Assembly (NCBI GenBank): GCA_910576815.1
Contig: CAJTKA010000029.1
Span: forward strand, 1 to 40,942
Reading direction: 5' to 3'
DNA from: an uncultured Lachnospiraceae bacterium
GTDB taxonomy: Bacteria; Bacillota; Clostridia; Lachnospirales; Lachnospiraceae
Length of the DNA stretch: 40,942 bases
Part shown: positions 29,039 to 37,461 of the stretch, in pieces
How the letters are laid out: every line of letters starts with the position of its first letter
Position numbering within the stretch: position 1 is the stretch's first letter
Program-made: the position numbers and the translations under genes
Notes under the pieces: model-generated
Databases searched by the model: none
What the model was told of the DNA's origin: nothing
Seen by the model: only the letters and a program-made list of their open reading frames with translations

Positions 29039-29689
29039 TTATCTGTTATCCTTTACGATTTTCGCTGCTGCGGCAACCAGCTTTTTGATCTCGTCAAACC
29101 TGCCTTCTTTGATGAGATCAGCCTTCACCATCCAGCTTCCGCCGCAGCAGAAAATCCGACTGGATTTCAGATATTCCACCACGTTTTCCGCGTTGATGCC
29201 GCCTGTGGGCATAAATTTGACAGCCGGCATCGCTGCGCCGATGGCATTGATCATTTTCAGTCCGCCTGAATTTTCCGCCGGGAAAAACTTCACATGATCC
29301 AGCCCCATTTTGACGGCTGCCATCACTTCGCTCGGGCTCTGCGTGCCTGGGCAGACAGGGATATCTCTGTCCAGGCAATACTGCACAATCTCTGCGTCAA
29401 ACCCGGGAGCTACCACAAATTTCGCGCCAGCGTTTACGGCTCTGTCCACCTGCTCTATCGTCAGTACTGTTCCCGCTCCCACCAGCATGTCCGGAAAACT
29501 TTCGCTCATGCGGCGGATCGATTCCTCTGCTGCATCTGTCCGAAATGTCACTTCTGCTGCCGGCAGTCCGCCCTCCATCAAAGCTCTGCCAAGAGGTTCT
29601 GCATCCTTTGCATCATTTAATACGACCACCGGGATAATGCCGACTTCTTCAAACTGTTTTAAAACCTTCTGCGTTTTTTCACTGTTCAT
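29039..29689 (-). CDS. eda: KDPG/KHG aldolase
   Basis: Splits 2-keto-3-deoxy-6-phosphogluconate into pyruvate and glyceraldehyde 3-phosphate, the last step of uronate breakdown. The 216 residues form one TIM barrel. The catalytic glutamate is in AAEVTFRTDAAEE near residue 46, and the Schiff-base lysine in DHVKFFPAENSGG near 135. GAGTVLT and MPTGGINAENV are further family blocks. It follows kduD by 23 bp and is the last gene of the kdgK-kduI-kduD-eda run. It is convergent with the GH4 remnant, with only 5 bp between them. Confidence 0.95.
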   Translation of the reverse strand: MNSEKTQKVLKQFEEVGIIPVVVLNDAKDAEPLGRALMEGGLPAAEVTFRTDAAEESIRRMSESFPDMLVGAGTVLTIEQVDRAVNAGAKFVVAPGFDAEIVQYCLDRDIPVCPGTQSPSEVMAAVKMGLDHVKFFPAENSGGLKMINAIGAAMPAVKFMPTGGINAENVVEYLKSSRIFCCGGSWMVKADLIKEGRFDEIKKLVAAAAKIVKDNR

Positions 29690-29712
29690 TTTGCTCTGAC
29701 CATACCTTTCTG

Positions 29713-30549
29713 TTAATCTACGTCCTGAAACTTACTCGCGTCCAGATTGCCCGGGTCCTGTCCGATATACGCGGAGATACCGCCGTCTACATAGATCACC
29801 TGACCGTTGACAAAGTCGGAGGCTCCGGAAGCAAGGAAGATGGCAAGCCCCTGCAGATCTTCGGTTTTTCCCCATCTCTGCGCAGGCGTCTTGGAACGGA
29901 TAAAGCGGTCGAAGGGGTGCATGGAACCGTCCTCCTGTTTCGCCCGCAAAGGCGCCGTCTGAGGTGTCGCAATATAGCCGGGACCGATGCCGTTGCACTG
30001 TATGTTGTACTGACCGTACTCGGAACAGATATTTCTGGTGAGCATCTTAAGCCCGCCCTTTGCCGCCGCATAAGCAGAAACGGTCTCTCTGCCAAATTCG
30101 CTCATCATGGAGCAGATATTGATGATCTTACCGCTTCCCTTTTCCATCATACCCGGAAGCACCGCCTTAGAGCAAATGAAAGGTCCTGTCAGATCAATAC
30201 CTATCACCGCATTCCAATCCTTCAAGTCCATCTCCACCATCGGGATTCTCTTAATGATCCCCGCATTATTTACCAGGATATCCACACTGCCCAGATCCTT
30301 CTCGATCTGCGCGACCATATCCGCTACCTGCTGCTCGTTTGTGACATCGCAGTAATACCCTTTTGCCTCGATCCCTTTTTCCTGATAATCATGAAGCGCC
30401 TTCTCCATATGCTCCTGATCACGGCAGTTAAAGGCGATTTTCGCCCCCGCCCCCGCTAAAGCTTCCGCAATGGCAAAACCGATTCCATAGGCGGCTCCCG
30501 TTACCAGCGCCGTCTTTCCTTCTAAAGAAAACATATTTTTTACATCCAT
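29713..30549 (-). CDS. kduD: 2-dehydro-3-deoxy-D-gluconate 5-dehydrogenase (SDR)
   Basis: Reduces 2,5-diketo-3-deoxygluconate to KDG with NAD(P)H, after KduI. The 278 residues are a classic short-chain dehydrogenase: cofactor loop VTGAAYGIGFAIAEAL near residue 17, NNAGIIKR near 93, catalytic Ser in CSMMSEFGRE and YAAAK near 160, and the closing VIYVDGGISAYIG. GGAGCGGAAGAC precedes the ATG. It lies between kduI (20 bp upstream) and eda (23 bp downstream), which supports the specific name over a general SDR. Confidence 0.9.
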   Translation of the reverse strand: MDVKNMFSLEGKTALVTGAAYGIGFAIAEALAGAGAKIAFNCRDQEHMEKALHDYQEKGIEAKGYYCDVTNEQQVADMVAQIEKDLGSVDILVNNAGIIKRIPMVEMDLKDWNAVIGIDLTGPFICSKAVLPGMMEKGSGKIINICSMMSEFGRETVSAYAAAKGGLKMLTRNICSEYGQYNIQCNGIGPGYIATPQTAPLRAKQEDGSMHPFDRFIRSKTPAQRWGKTEDLQGLAIFLASGASDFVNGQVIYVDGGISAYIGQDPGNLDASKFQDVD

Positions 30550-30569
30550 GTCTTCCGCTCCTTCCTACA

Positions 30570-31433
30570 TTACAGTAAATCCCTGTTATCAATGCCGTCC
30601 ATATCGTCAAACGCCTGATTCTCTCCCACCATTCCCCAGATAAAGGAGTAATTGCGGCTGCCGCAGCCGGAATGGATGGACCAGCTCGGAGAGATCACCG
30701 CCTGCTCGTTTCTCATGATGATGTGCCTCGTCTCCTGCGGCTCTCCCATAAAGTGCATCACGAAAGCGTCCTCCGGTATATCGATGTAGAGATAAACTTC
30801 CATGCGTCTGTCATGCGTGTGACTGGGCATCGTATTCCATACACTGCCGGGCTCCAAATGCGTGAGTCCCATAACAAGCTGACAGCTCTCAACCTGCCCG
30901 GGAAGGATGTACTTGTTAATGGTTCTGTGGTTCGCATCCTCCAAGGTGCCAAGCTCCGCCTTGTTTTCCGGTTTGATCACCACTTCGCCCTCTCCCGCAA
31001 CGCCGTCTCTCTTGATGAGAACGATAGGGCACGTCCTGTGTGCCGGCGCCGAATTGATATAGAACTTTGCGGGATTGGAAGCATCCACGCTCTCAAACGT
31101 GATATCTTTACTCCCCATACCGATGTACATACCGTCTCTGGAAACAACGGTATACTTCTTTCCGTCCACCGTGATCTGTCCGTCGCCGCCGACATTGATC
31201 ACGCCCATCTCACGTCTCTCCAGAAAATACGCCGCGCGAAGCTCATCGCCCGCCTCCAGTTTCAACGCCTTCTTGACCGGTGTCGCCGCCCCCGTGATGA
31301 TACGGTCAATATGACTGTATACCAGACGGATCTCATCCTCAAAGAAAACCTTCTCGATCAAAAATTCTTCTCTGAGTCTCTCAGTTGTGTAGTGTTTGAC
31401 ATCTCTCGGAGATGCCGCTGTACGAAGTTCCAT
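30570..31433 (-). CDS. kduI: 5-dehydro-4-deoxy-D-glucuronate isomerase
   Basis: Isomerises 5-keto-4-deoxyuronate, the product of unsaturated uronic acid from pectate lyases, to 2,5-diketo-3-deoxygluconate. The 287 residues match KduI. The zinc-binding cupin block is PSHTHDRRMEVYLYIDI near residue 200, and GEPQETRHIIMRNEQAVISP follows. YFINSAPAHRTCP-like text (KFYINSAPAHRTCP) near 150 is also typical. AAAGGGG precedes the ATG. It stands second in the kdgK operon. No pectate lyase is in the window, so its substrate would come from elsewhere in the genome. Confidence 0.95.
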   Translation of the reverse strand: MELRTAASPRDVKHYTTERLREEFLIEKVFFEDEIRLVYSHIDRIITGAATPVKKALKLEAGDELRAAYFLERREMGVINVGGDGQITVDGKKYTVVSRDGMYIGMGSKDITFESVDASNPAKFYINSAPAHRTCPIVLIKRDGVAGEGEVVIKPENKAELGTLEDANHRTINKYILPGQVESCQLVMGLTHLEPGSVWNTMPSHTHDRRMEVYLYIDIPEDAFVMHFMGEPQETRHIIMRNEQAVISPSWSIHSGCGSRNYSFIWGMVGENQAFDDMDGIDNRDLL

Positions 31434-31489
31434 TTGTATGCCCCTTTGTTATGATATATGTCATTCAACTCTGTATGCTTCTTCGTTTC

Positions 31490-32587
31490 TTATCTCTTTA
31501 CACGTGCGCCCGCACCCGACATGACGCTCTCCACTTCCTTTAAGGAGGCCATCGTTGTATCGCCCGGTGTGGTCATGGCAAGCGCTCCGTGCGCCGCGCC
31601 ATAGTTTACGGCCTTCTCTGCGTCCCCGGTCTCCATCAGACCGTAAATCAGCCCGGATGCGAAGGAATCCCCGCCGCCGACTCTGTCCATGATCTCCAGT
31701 TCCTTATAGTCGGATGCCTTATAGATATTGCCGTCTGCCCAGCAGATAGCCGACCAATCGTTCACAGTCGCGGTGCGAACGGTTCTGAGCGTGGTCGCCA
31801 CTGCCTTAAAGTTCGGATAAGTCTGCGCCGCCTCATTGATCATCTTCTTGTAGCCTTCCAGATTGAGTTCTTTCAGGTTCTCATCGTTTCCTTCGATCTC
31901 AAAGCCGAGACAGGCGGTAAAATCTTCCTCGTTGCCGATCATGACATCCACATATTTGGCGATTTCTTTATTCACTTCCTGCGCTTTTGTCTGTCCGCCG
32001 ATCGCGCTCCACATGGAAGGACGGTAATTTAAGTCATAGGAAACGACCGTTCCGTACTTCTTGGCGGTCTTGATCGCTGCCGTGACCGTCTCGCCCGCCT
32101 GCTCGGATAAAGCCGCGTAGATACCGCCGGTGTGCAGCCAGCGGACACCCAGCTCACCAAAAATATAATCAAAATCAAAATCTTCAGGAGTTGCCTTGGA
32201 GATCGCCGTGTTGGCGCGGTCGGAGCATCCAAGCGCCCCCCGGATGCCAAATCCTCTCTCCGTAAAATTGATCCCGTTTCTGCAGATTCTTCCGATTCCG
32301 TCCGTGGGCATCCATTTGATCAGAGAAGTGTCTACCCCGCCCTGCAAAATGAAATCTTCCATCAATTTACCCACCTCATTGTCTGCAAACGCAGTAATGG
32401 CGGCGGTTCTGAGCCCAAAGCATCTGCGAAGTCCGCGGATGACATTGTACTCTCCGCCTCCCTCCCATGCCTTAAAACTTCTGGCTGTCTTGATTCTTCC
32501 CTCTCCCGGATCCAGTCTGAGCATGATCTCCCCCAGACTGACTGCGTCAAATTTACATTCTTCTCTACTCCTAAGATTTAAGTCCAT
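31490..32587 (-). CDS. kdgK: 2-keto-3-deoxygluconate kinase (PfkB family)
   Basis: Phosphorylates KDG to KDPG, feeding Eda. 365 residues with the ribokinase/PfkB fold. AVSLGEIMLRLDPGEGRI is the first strand and GGGEYNVIRGLRRCFG the substrate-binding glycine region near residue 45. DRVGGGDSFASGLIYGL near 300 is the anion hole with the catalytic aspartate. It is somewhat longer than E. coli KdgK, as is common in Clostridia. GGAGAAAACGGT precedes the ATG at 32587; the open frame up to 32650 runs through the promoter and operator and is not used. First gene of the kdgK-kduI-kduD-eda run. Confidence 0.88.
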   Translation of the reverse strand: MDLNLRSREECKFDAVSLGEIMLRLDPGEGRIKTARSFKAWEGGGEYNVIRGLRRCFGLRTAAITAFADNEVGKLMEDFILQGGVDTSLIKWMPTDGIGRICRNGINFTERGFGIRGALGCSDRANTAISKATPEDFDFDYIFGELGVRWLHTGGIYAALSEQAGETVTAAIKTAKKYGTVVSYDLNYRPSMWSAIGGQTKAQEVNKEIAKYVDVMIGNEEDFTACLGFEIEGNDENLKELNLEGYKKMINEAAQTYPNFKAVATTLRTVRTATVNDWSAICWADGNIYKASDYKELEIMDRVGGGDSFASGLIYGLMETGDAEKAVNYGAAHGALAMTTPGDTTMASLKEVESVMSGAGARVKR

Positions 32588-32625
32588 ACCGTTTTCTCCT
32601 TTTCCATTTTCCCTGACAAGCGCCA

Positions 32626-32639
32626 TGTAAGCTCTTACA
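32626..32639. promoter_or_regulatory. Operator in front of kdgK
   Basis: TGTAAGCTCTTACA, perfect 6-bp arms (TGTAAG/CTTACA) around 2 bp, placed directly after the -10 box of the kdgK promoter. Related sites lie before the pectinesterase gene (34013) and uxaC (39011). A LacI-type repressor, probably the one encoded at 34136, is the likely ligand. Confidence 0.7.
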
Positions 32640-32667
32640 TTATAACGCAAAAATCAGCGATTGCCTA
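32639..32667 (-). promoter_or_regulatory. Promoter of kdgK-kduI-kduD-eda
   Basis: Minus strand TAGGCA (32667-32662), 17 bp, perfect TATAAT (32644-32639). The operator begins with the last base of the -10, so a bound repressor would cover the start point. Confidence 0.7.
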
Positions 32668-32704
32668 TACTGTTTTGAAATTTTTTGCATCTTTTTCAAA
32701 TATG

Positions 32705-33089
32705 TTACCGATTCAGCTCACTGACATATCCGGCCGCGTTGTGATTTCTGATAAGCGGGCGGACACGCCATAACTGCCGCCTGAATAAATCCCGTATCAT
32801 CCGTTTTGCCGTCCCCGGCTGCGCCCAGATCTTTTACATTGATCGTAACGGATTCTTCCTCCGTCTGAAAAGAAAGATGCCCCTCGATGTCTCCGCTTTT
32901 CTTTTTGACGACGAGCGTGTACGCCGTATTCGGCTCCAAATCATACAGACTGGTAACGACCGTATCGGTTTCTTTCTGCTCCTCGTCATTTAAAAACAAC
33001 CGATACGACTCTTTCGTCTCATAAGTTCCTCCATCGTCAAGCGTAACCGTCACGCTGCGCGCCGTTCTCATGACTAATTGTATCTCCAT
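32705..33089 (-). pseudogene. GH28 polygalacturonase remnant, middle and catalytic part missing
   Basis: The first 80 or so residues form a fibronectin-III-like domain (MEIQLVMRTARSVTVTLDDG to EGHLSFQTEEES), as in many clostridial GH28 proteins. Then comes the GH28 entry motif VTINVKDLGAAGDGKTDDTG followed by FIQAAVMACP. At this point normal proteins go on for some 350-400 residues; here the frame runs into an unrelated tail and stops at 32718. Another frame reads LIRNHNAAGYVSELNR and stops at 32705, which may be the true C-terminus. So an out-of-frame internal deletion removed all the catalytic aspartates. GGAGG from repeat copy B precedes the ATG. Confidence 0.7.
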
Positions 33090-33094
33090 GCTTT

Positions 33095-33224
33095 CCTCCA
33101 TGCCAGAGCATATTTTGCGAAGGCACGCGACGAGAATGTCAAATTCTCGTCTGCGATTCCGAGTTTGTGGCTCCGACGCAAACTCGCGATTGAAAAATCA
33201 GCACATCAGTGTGATTTTTCAATC
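33095..33224 (-). repeat. Hairpin repeat element, full copy B
   Basis: 130 nt, the same length as copy A and differing from it at 11 positions. HP1 lies at 33188-33224 and is identical to that of copy A, HP2 at 33160-33186, HP3 at 33129-33151. In HP3 two base pairs differ from copy A by changes on both arms (T-A to A-T and A-T to G-C), so the stem is kept. It starts within the stop codon of the pectinesterase gene (GATTGA) and ends in the GGAGG of the GH28 remnant, filling the whole gap. Confidence 0.85.
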
Positions 33225-34010
33225 TTCCCTCCTTTTTCTTCCAACGTTGTTGTTTTCAGGCTTGAAACCGCACATAGTTCGGTCTGACTGCGCCCTGCGC
33301 TCCTGGACCGAATCCACTTCTTCAAAGACAACACTCCCGTGCGCTTCGATTTTGCCCCAGTCGTCAAACCCATTTTTATGGATATGTTCGCCCAGATAAC
33401 AGTGCTCCAATCTCACCTTCGCAAACTCCCGCCACGGCCTCGCGATATAACAGCTCTCCTTTTTTACATCGGCGGCCGCCGTAAATCTGCAATTTCTCAC
33501 TACGAAACCCGTCTGCACGTCTTCCGGCGTGGAAGGTGCAAACACATAGCCTTCCTCCACGCTGACAAATTCGCAGCTATCAAAATACGCCGTCGCTCCG
33601 CCGAATACAAAATCAACGCCTCCGCTGATCTTACAGTTTTTCAGAGAAACCGTCCGCCTCGTTCTGGGCGTAAACTGCCCGGGTCCCAAAAAGCCGTCTT
33701 TTTGATATTCATGCGGCGGCAGCGGTGCCAAAAACAGGGTGTCCTGATGTCCTTCCAGCACACAGTCCTCCAAGACGATATCGTCCCCGTCCAGATAGAG
33801 GGCGACTGCCTGCCCCACTTCCCTGCCGCTTCCGGCCGTGTTGGCAAAGCGGCAGTTCCGAAACTTCACGCGATCCCCGTTCACGAGAACCGTTGCCGTG
33901 CGGAAAGTATGGTAGGGCCGCCCGTCTTCATGCTGCATACGGGCGCTTAAGCTGCCCTCATAGTTTTTCCCCTCGATAAGGATATCACTTTCCGAAATCA
34001 CATAACTCAT
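33219..34010 (-). CDS. Pectinesterase (CE8)
   Basis: Removes methyl esters from pectin so polygalacturonases can act. 263 residues of right-handed beta-helix with all main CE8 motifs: GQAVALYL near residue 90, GHQDTLF (usual GYQDTLY) near 110, GGVDFVFGGAT with the catalytic aspartate near 150, and ARPWREF near 213. No signal peptide is visible, so it may act inside the cell on imported oligomers. The N-terminus begins at a late strand (DILIEGKNYEGS); the first 60 or so residues of usual CE8 proteins are not there. AAGAGG precedes the ATG, within the operator. The stop codon is supplied by repeat copy B. Confidence 0.82.
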   Translation of the reverse strand: MSYVISESDILIEGKNYEGSLSARMQHEDGRPYHTFRTATVLVNGDRVKFRNCRFANTAGSGREVGQAVALYLDGDDIVLEDCVLEGHQDTLFLAPLPPHEYQKDGFLGPGQFTPRTRRTVSLKNCKISGGVDFVFGGATAYFDSCEFVSVEEGYVFAPSTPEDVQTGFVVRNCRFTAAADVKKESCYIARPWREFAKVRLEHCYLGEHIHKNGFDDWGKIEAHGSVVFEEVDSVQERRAQSDRTMCGFKPENNNVGRKRRED

Positions 34011-34012
34011 GA

Positions 34013-34026
34013 TGAAACCTCTTACA
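34013..34026. promoter_or_regulatory. Operator between pectinesterase and the LacI-type gene
   Basis: TGAAACCTCTTACA matches the kdgK operator at 12 of 14 positions. On the minus strand it follows directly after TATAAA (34032-34027), the same arrangement as at kdgK. It also lies 8 bp upstream of the -35 of the divergent regulator gene, so it could control both directions. Confidence 0.55.
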
Positions 34027-34033
34027 TTTATAC

Positions 34034-34062
34034 TTGCTATTTTTATTCACAAAACTTATGAT
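34034..34062 (+). promoter_or_regulatory. Probable promoter of the LacI-type regulator
   Basis: TTGCTA (34034-34039), 17 bp, TATGAT (34057-34062), about 75 bp before the regulator ATG. Confidence 0.55.
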
Positions 34063-34135
34063 ATATAGAAGAAGGTGCCCCTCGCGGCTTTCTTTTACAA
34101 AAACCCACCGGGGAAAGAAAGGCAGGTTTTGCCAT

Positions 34136-35140
34136 ATGAATATTTACGATATTGCCGAGGAAGCAGGCGTATCCATCGCAACGGTATCCAGAGTCATGAA
34201 CGGCAGTCCGAAGGTCAGCGAAAAAACCAAAAAGAAGGTTATGGAAATCATCGAGCGCTCCGAATATACGCCCAATATCTTTGCACAGGGTCTCGGTCTC
34301 AATACCATGCACACCATCGGCGTGCTGGTTCCCCGTATTTCCGACGCCTATATGTCCGCCGTCGTTGCTTTTCTGGAAGAAGATCTGCACGATAAAGGGT
34401 ACGGCTGTATTTTAGGATGCAGCGGCTACTCCCGCGCGGAAAAAGAGGCTCATGTGTCTATGATGCTCTCCAAGCACATCGACGCGCTGATTCTGGTCGG
34501 TTCCACCTACGCCGGAACGGGCACGAACGAAGAAGAAACCGACTACATCCGCAAAGCTGCCTCCAAGACTCCCGTTTTTCTCATCAACGGTTTGGCCAAC
34601 GGCGAAAATGTTTACTGCACGGCCTCCAACGATTATCAGGCCGCCTACGACGTGACCATGAAACTGATCGAAAACGGCAGACGCAGGATCGCATTTCTCA
34701 CGGATTCCCATTCCTACAGTGCCAACCAGAAGCGGATGGGCTATGAGACTGCGCTTAGCTACTCGAATCTTCCCGTTGACGAATCATTAAAGCTTTTTGT
34801 CAAAAACGATATCTATCAGGCTAGGGATTTACTTCTCTCCCAGCCGGATCATGCTTTTGACAGCGTATTCGCCACAGACGACGGTCTCGCCGTCGGCGCC
34901 ATCAAATATGCGGGAGAAAAAGGCCTGCGCATTCCGCAGGACATTGAAATCGTCGGCTACAACAACTCCTCCCTCTGCATCTGCTCCAACCCCGAGCTGA
35001 CTTCTGTCGATAACTGCATTCCCAAGGTCTGCAGCGATACCGTAGAACGACTGCTCAAAGTGCTTGACAAAACGGAATCTGTGCCCGCCCACAATATCGT
35101 GGGCTGCTCCATCGCGCGCAGGAATACCACTTCTTTCTAA
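34136..35140 (+). CDS. LacI-family transcriptional regulator of the pectin/galacturonate genes
   Basis: 334 residues. The N-terminal LacI helix-turn-helix is canonical: MNIYDIAEEAGVSIATVSRV and then MNGSPKVSEKTKKKV. The periplasmic-binding-protein-like effector domain follows (IGVLVPRISDAYMSAVVAFL, FATDDGLAVGAIKYAGEKGL and ends GCSIARRNTTSF). The effector is probably KDG or a uronate, inferred from the neighbours. An open frame extends 34 codons upstream, but it has no family likeness and crosses the promoter; the ATG at 34136 is preferred, with GGCAGG about 10 nt upstream. It stands alone on the plus strand inside the cluster. The three TGTAAG-type palindromes at 32626, 34013 and 39011 are its likely sites. 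Confidence 0.9.
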   Translation: MNIYDIAEEAGVSIATVSRVMNGSPKVSEKTKKKVMEIIERSEYTPNIFAQGLGLNTMHTIGVLVPRISDAYMSAVVAFLEEDLHDKGYGCILGCSGYSRAEKEAHVSMMLSKHIDALILVGSTYAGTGTNEEETDYIRKAASKTPVFLINGLANGENVYCTASNDYQAAYDVTMKLIENGRRRIAFLTDSHSYSANQKRMGYETALSYSNLPVDESLKLFVKNDIYQARDLLLSQPDHAFDSVFATDDGLAVGAIKYAGEKGLRIPQDIEIVGYNNSSLCICSNPELTSVDNCIPKVCSDTVERLLKVLDKTESVPAHNIVGCSIARRNTTSF

Positions 35141-35144
35141 AGAG

Positions 35145-35172
35145 GCGGAGCCGTTTACAAAACGACTCCGTC
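35145..35172. terminator. Hairpin between convergent lacI-type gene and uxaA
   Basis: GGCGGAGCCGTTT and AAACGACTCCGTCC arms with one mismatch and a tight loop. It lies 5 nt after the regulator stop codon and covers the uxaA stop codon. Short T-rich stretches flank it. It probably ends transcription from both sides. Confidence 0.6.
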
Positions 35173-36633
35173 CTTAAAGATGGATATTTCTCTGTAACCC
35201 CTCTTTTCCGTCTGCGTCTTTTCTCCGCCTGTCACAGATAACACATAGTCAAGAGGCCTTAACCCGGCATCGTTTAGCGGCTCTCCCTCCGCCACTGTCC
35301 CGGCATTGAAATCGATCCATTCGGACTTCTTTTCCGCAAGCGCCGTATTCGTGGAAATCTTCACCGTCGGCGCCGGCGCCCCGAAAGGTGTGCCCCGCCC
35401 GGTTGTGAAAAGAATCATATGCGCACCCGCTGCCGTTAAGTTCGTCGCGCTGACCAGATCGTTGCCCGGACCGGAGAGAAGATTCAGCCCTCTTTTTACC
35501 ACCGGCTCGGCGTAACGGAGTACGTCTACGATCTGCGCCTGTCCGCCCTTCTGTACACAGCCGCAGGACTTATCCTCCAGCGTCGTGATTCCTCCCGCCT
35601 TGTTGCCCGGGCTCGGATTCTCATAAACCACCTGTCCGTGTTCCACAAAATAAGCCTTAAAATCGTTTACCATGGCAACAGCCTTATCAAACACTTCCTT
35701 ATTCTGGCAGCGGTTGAACAAAATACGCTCCGCGCCGAACATCTCCGGCACTTCGGTCAGCACGGTGGATCCGCCAATGGATACCAAATAATCGGAGAAT
35801 CTTCCTACCGTCGGGTTTGCCGTGATACCGGAAAGACCGTCCGAACCACCGCACTTCATGCCGATCACAAGCTTACTTGCGGAAATTTCTTCTCTTTGAA
35901 AGGCTCCTGCATACTCAGCCAGCTCGGCAAGCAGCCTGCTGCCCTCCGCCAGCTCATCCTCCACATTCTGACAGACCAGAAATTTGACTCTGGCGGGGTC
36001 CCATGAGCCAAGTTCTTCCTGAAACTGCGACATCGTCAGATTCTCGCAGCCAAGACCGAGCACCAGCACGCCTGCTGCGTTCGGATGCCTGACCAGCGCG
36101 GCGAGCAGCTTCTTCGTCTGCTCGTGATCTTCCCCAAGCTGGCTGCAGCCGAAGGGATGGGGAAAGGAATACAGGCCCTCAACGCTGCCCGTCACCAGAT
36201 GCTGATTCTGCTTCGCCAGCTCCCCGGCTACGGAATTGACGCAGCCCACCGTAGGAATGATCCAAAGCTCATTGCGGATCGCTGCCCTGCCGTCCTGCCG
36301 CAGATACCCCTGAAAAGTTCTCTCCGCAATCTCGGGAAGGCGGCTCTCTATATGTTCATAAAGGTAAGTATCGCTCTCGGAAAGGTTGGTCCTCACATTG
36401 TGCGTATGCACCCATTCTCCCGCCTTCACGTCCTTCGTGGCAACCGCGATCACATTGCCGTACTTGATAACCGGGTCTCCCTCCGAGATGTCCCGCAGGG
36501 CAATTTTGTGCCCCCGCATGATCGGCTCCCCGGAGATCACCTCGCCGCCCTCCACGGAAACCTTCTCGCCCCGGGCAATGTCTTCAAGCATTACCGCCAC
36601 ATTGTCATTCGGATGAATTTGTATATATTTCAT
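35155..36633 (-). CDS. uxaA: Altronate dehydratase
   Basis: Dehydrates D-altronate to KDG. 492 residues in the UxaA/GarD family: an N-terminal SAF domain (DNVAVMLEDIARGEKVSVEG), the linker GYLRQDGRAAIRNELWIIPT followed by VGCVN near residue 115, and the C-terminal catalytic part with LGLGCEN, KCGGSDGLSGITANPTVG and TGRGTPFGAP. The cysteines and aspartates seen in these blocks are the expected iron-binding ones. GGAG stands 6 nt before the ATG. The upstream gap to uxaB is filled by repeat copy D. It is the last gene of the uxaC-uxaB-uxaA run. Confidence 0.95.
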   Translation of the reverse strand: MKYIQIHPNDNVAVMLEDIARGEKVSVEGGEVISGEPIMRGHKIALRDISEGDPVIKYGNVIAVATKDVKAGEWVHTHNVRTNLSESDTYLYEHIESRLPEIAERTFQGYLRQDGRAAIRNELWIIPTVGCVNSVAGELAKQNQHLVTGSVEGLYSFPHPFGCSQLGEDHEQTKKLLAALVRHPNAAGVLVLGLGCENLTMSQFQEELGSWDPARVKFLVCQNVEDELAEGSRLLAELAEYAGAFQREEISASKLVIGMKCGGSDGLSGITANPTVGRFSDYLVSIGGSTVLTEVPEMFGAERILFNRCQNKEVFDKAVAMVNDFKAYFVEHGQVVYENPSPGNKAGGITTLEDKSCGCVQKGGQAQIVDVLRYAEPVVKRGLNLLSGPGNDLVSATNLTAAGAHMILFTTGRGTPFGAPAPTVKISTNTALAEKKSEWIDFNAGTVAEGEPLNDAGLRPLDYVLSVTGGEKTQTEKRGYREISIFKDGVVL

Positions 36634-36637
36634 GATT

Positions 36638-36730
36638 TCTCCATTTCTGCGCTAATTTTTCGCATGAACGAGTTTGTGGCAAGCAACGCGCAGACACAAA
36701 TCTCGCGATTGAAAATTTTAATTTTCAATC
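36638..36730 (-). repeat. Hairpin repeat element, partial copy D
   Basis: 93 nt. HP1 is a shorter variant at 36707-36730 (GATTGAAAATT paired with AATTTTCAATC). HP2 is at 36669-36705 with CGAGTTTGTG opposite CACAAATCTCG and a longer loop. HP3 is missing. It begins in the last codons of uxaB, whose final residues IEN and TAA stop come from the repeat, and ends at the Shine-Dalgarno of uxaA. Confidence 0.7.
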
Positions 36731-37423
36731 TCCCGAAGCGCCTCATACATCCCTTTCTCACGGATCAGCGCCAGATCTTTCACCACTTCTTCCTCAAAGC
36801 CGGCAAGCTCCTTTAGATCCGCTCCCCAGAACTCCTCGTTTGCAATCACCGCCTTTGCCAGATCAGCGTCACTGTCGTCCTTATGCTCAAAGAAGAAATC
36901 TAAAACAAACGCGTCGTCCTTGATCTCGTAGGTCTCTTCGCCCCGCTTTGCTAACAGACAGCCATCGCCCCGCTCTGTTCCCGCATGGTAAAAACAAAGA
37001 TATGCCGCGAAGGAGAACGTCATACATTTCGCAAGCTTCCCGCCGTTTCGCTTTGCGTACTCCAAAAGAGACGGCATACAGCGTGCCTTCCACTTGGAGG
37101 TAGAATTTAAGGAAATGGACAACAACTGGTGATCCACAAACGGATTCGCAAAGCGTTCCGTCACATCCGCCGCAAACTGCATCAGATTATCTTTCGGCAG
37201 ATCCAGCGTGGGAATCACCTCGTCATAGATCGTCTTATTCATAAAGCCGTGGATGACTTCATCCTTCATACAATCCCTTACGATATTCTCCCCCGCAAGG
37301 TAAGCCGCCATGATAAAGGATGTGTGCGCGCCCGCCAAATTGAAGGACCTTATCCGGCGCCTCCTTCAAAAGATAGCCGTCGTATTTTTGTTCCTCCAAT
37401 GTCTTATAACTTAGCAGTTCCAT
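36718..37423 (-). pseudogene. uxaB: Tagaturonate reductase with large internal deletion
   Basis: UxaB reduces tagaturonate to altronate and is about 480 residues long. Here an ATG at 37423 with AAGGAGGG upstream starts the normal N-terminus (MELLSYKTLEEQKYDGYLLK then EAPDKVLQFG). After about 28 codons the sequence jumps to the C-terminal domain in another frame (AGAHTSFIMAAYLAGENIVR, then CMKDEV), which runs to 36718. About 250 codons, including most of the NAD-binding part, are missing, and the two pieces are out of frame. No functional reductase can be made. uxaC lies 38 bp upstream and uxaA downstream, both intact, so the galacturonate route is broken at this step unless another gene fills in. 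Confidence 0.88.
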
Positions 37424-37461
37424 ATCCCACACCCTCCTTATCGATTCTATCTCTAATCCAT

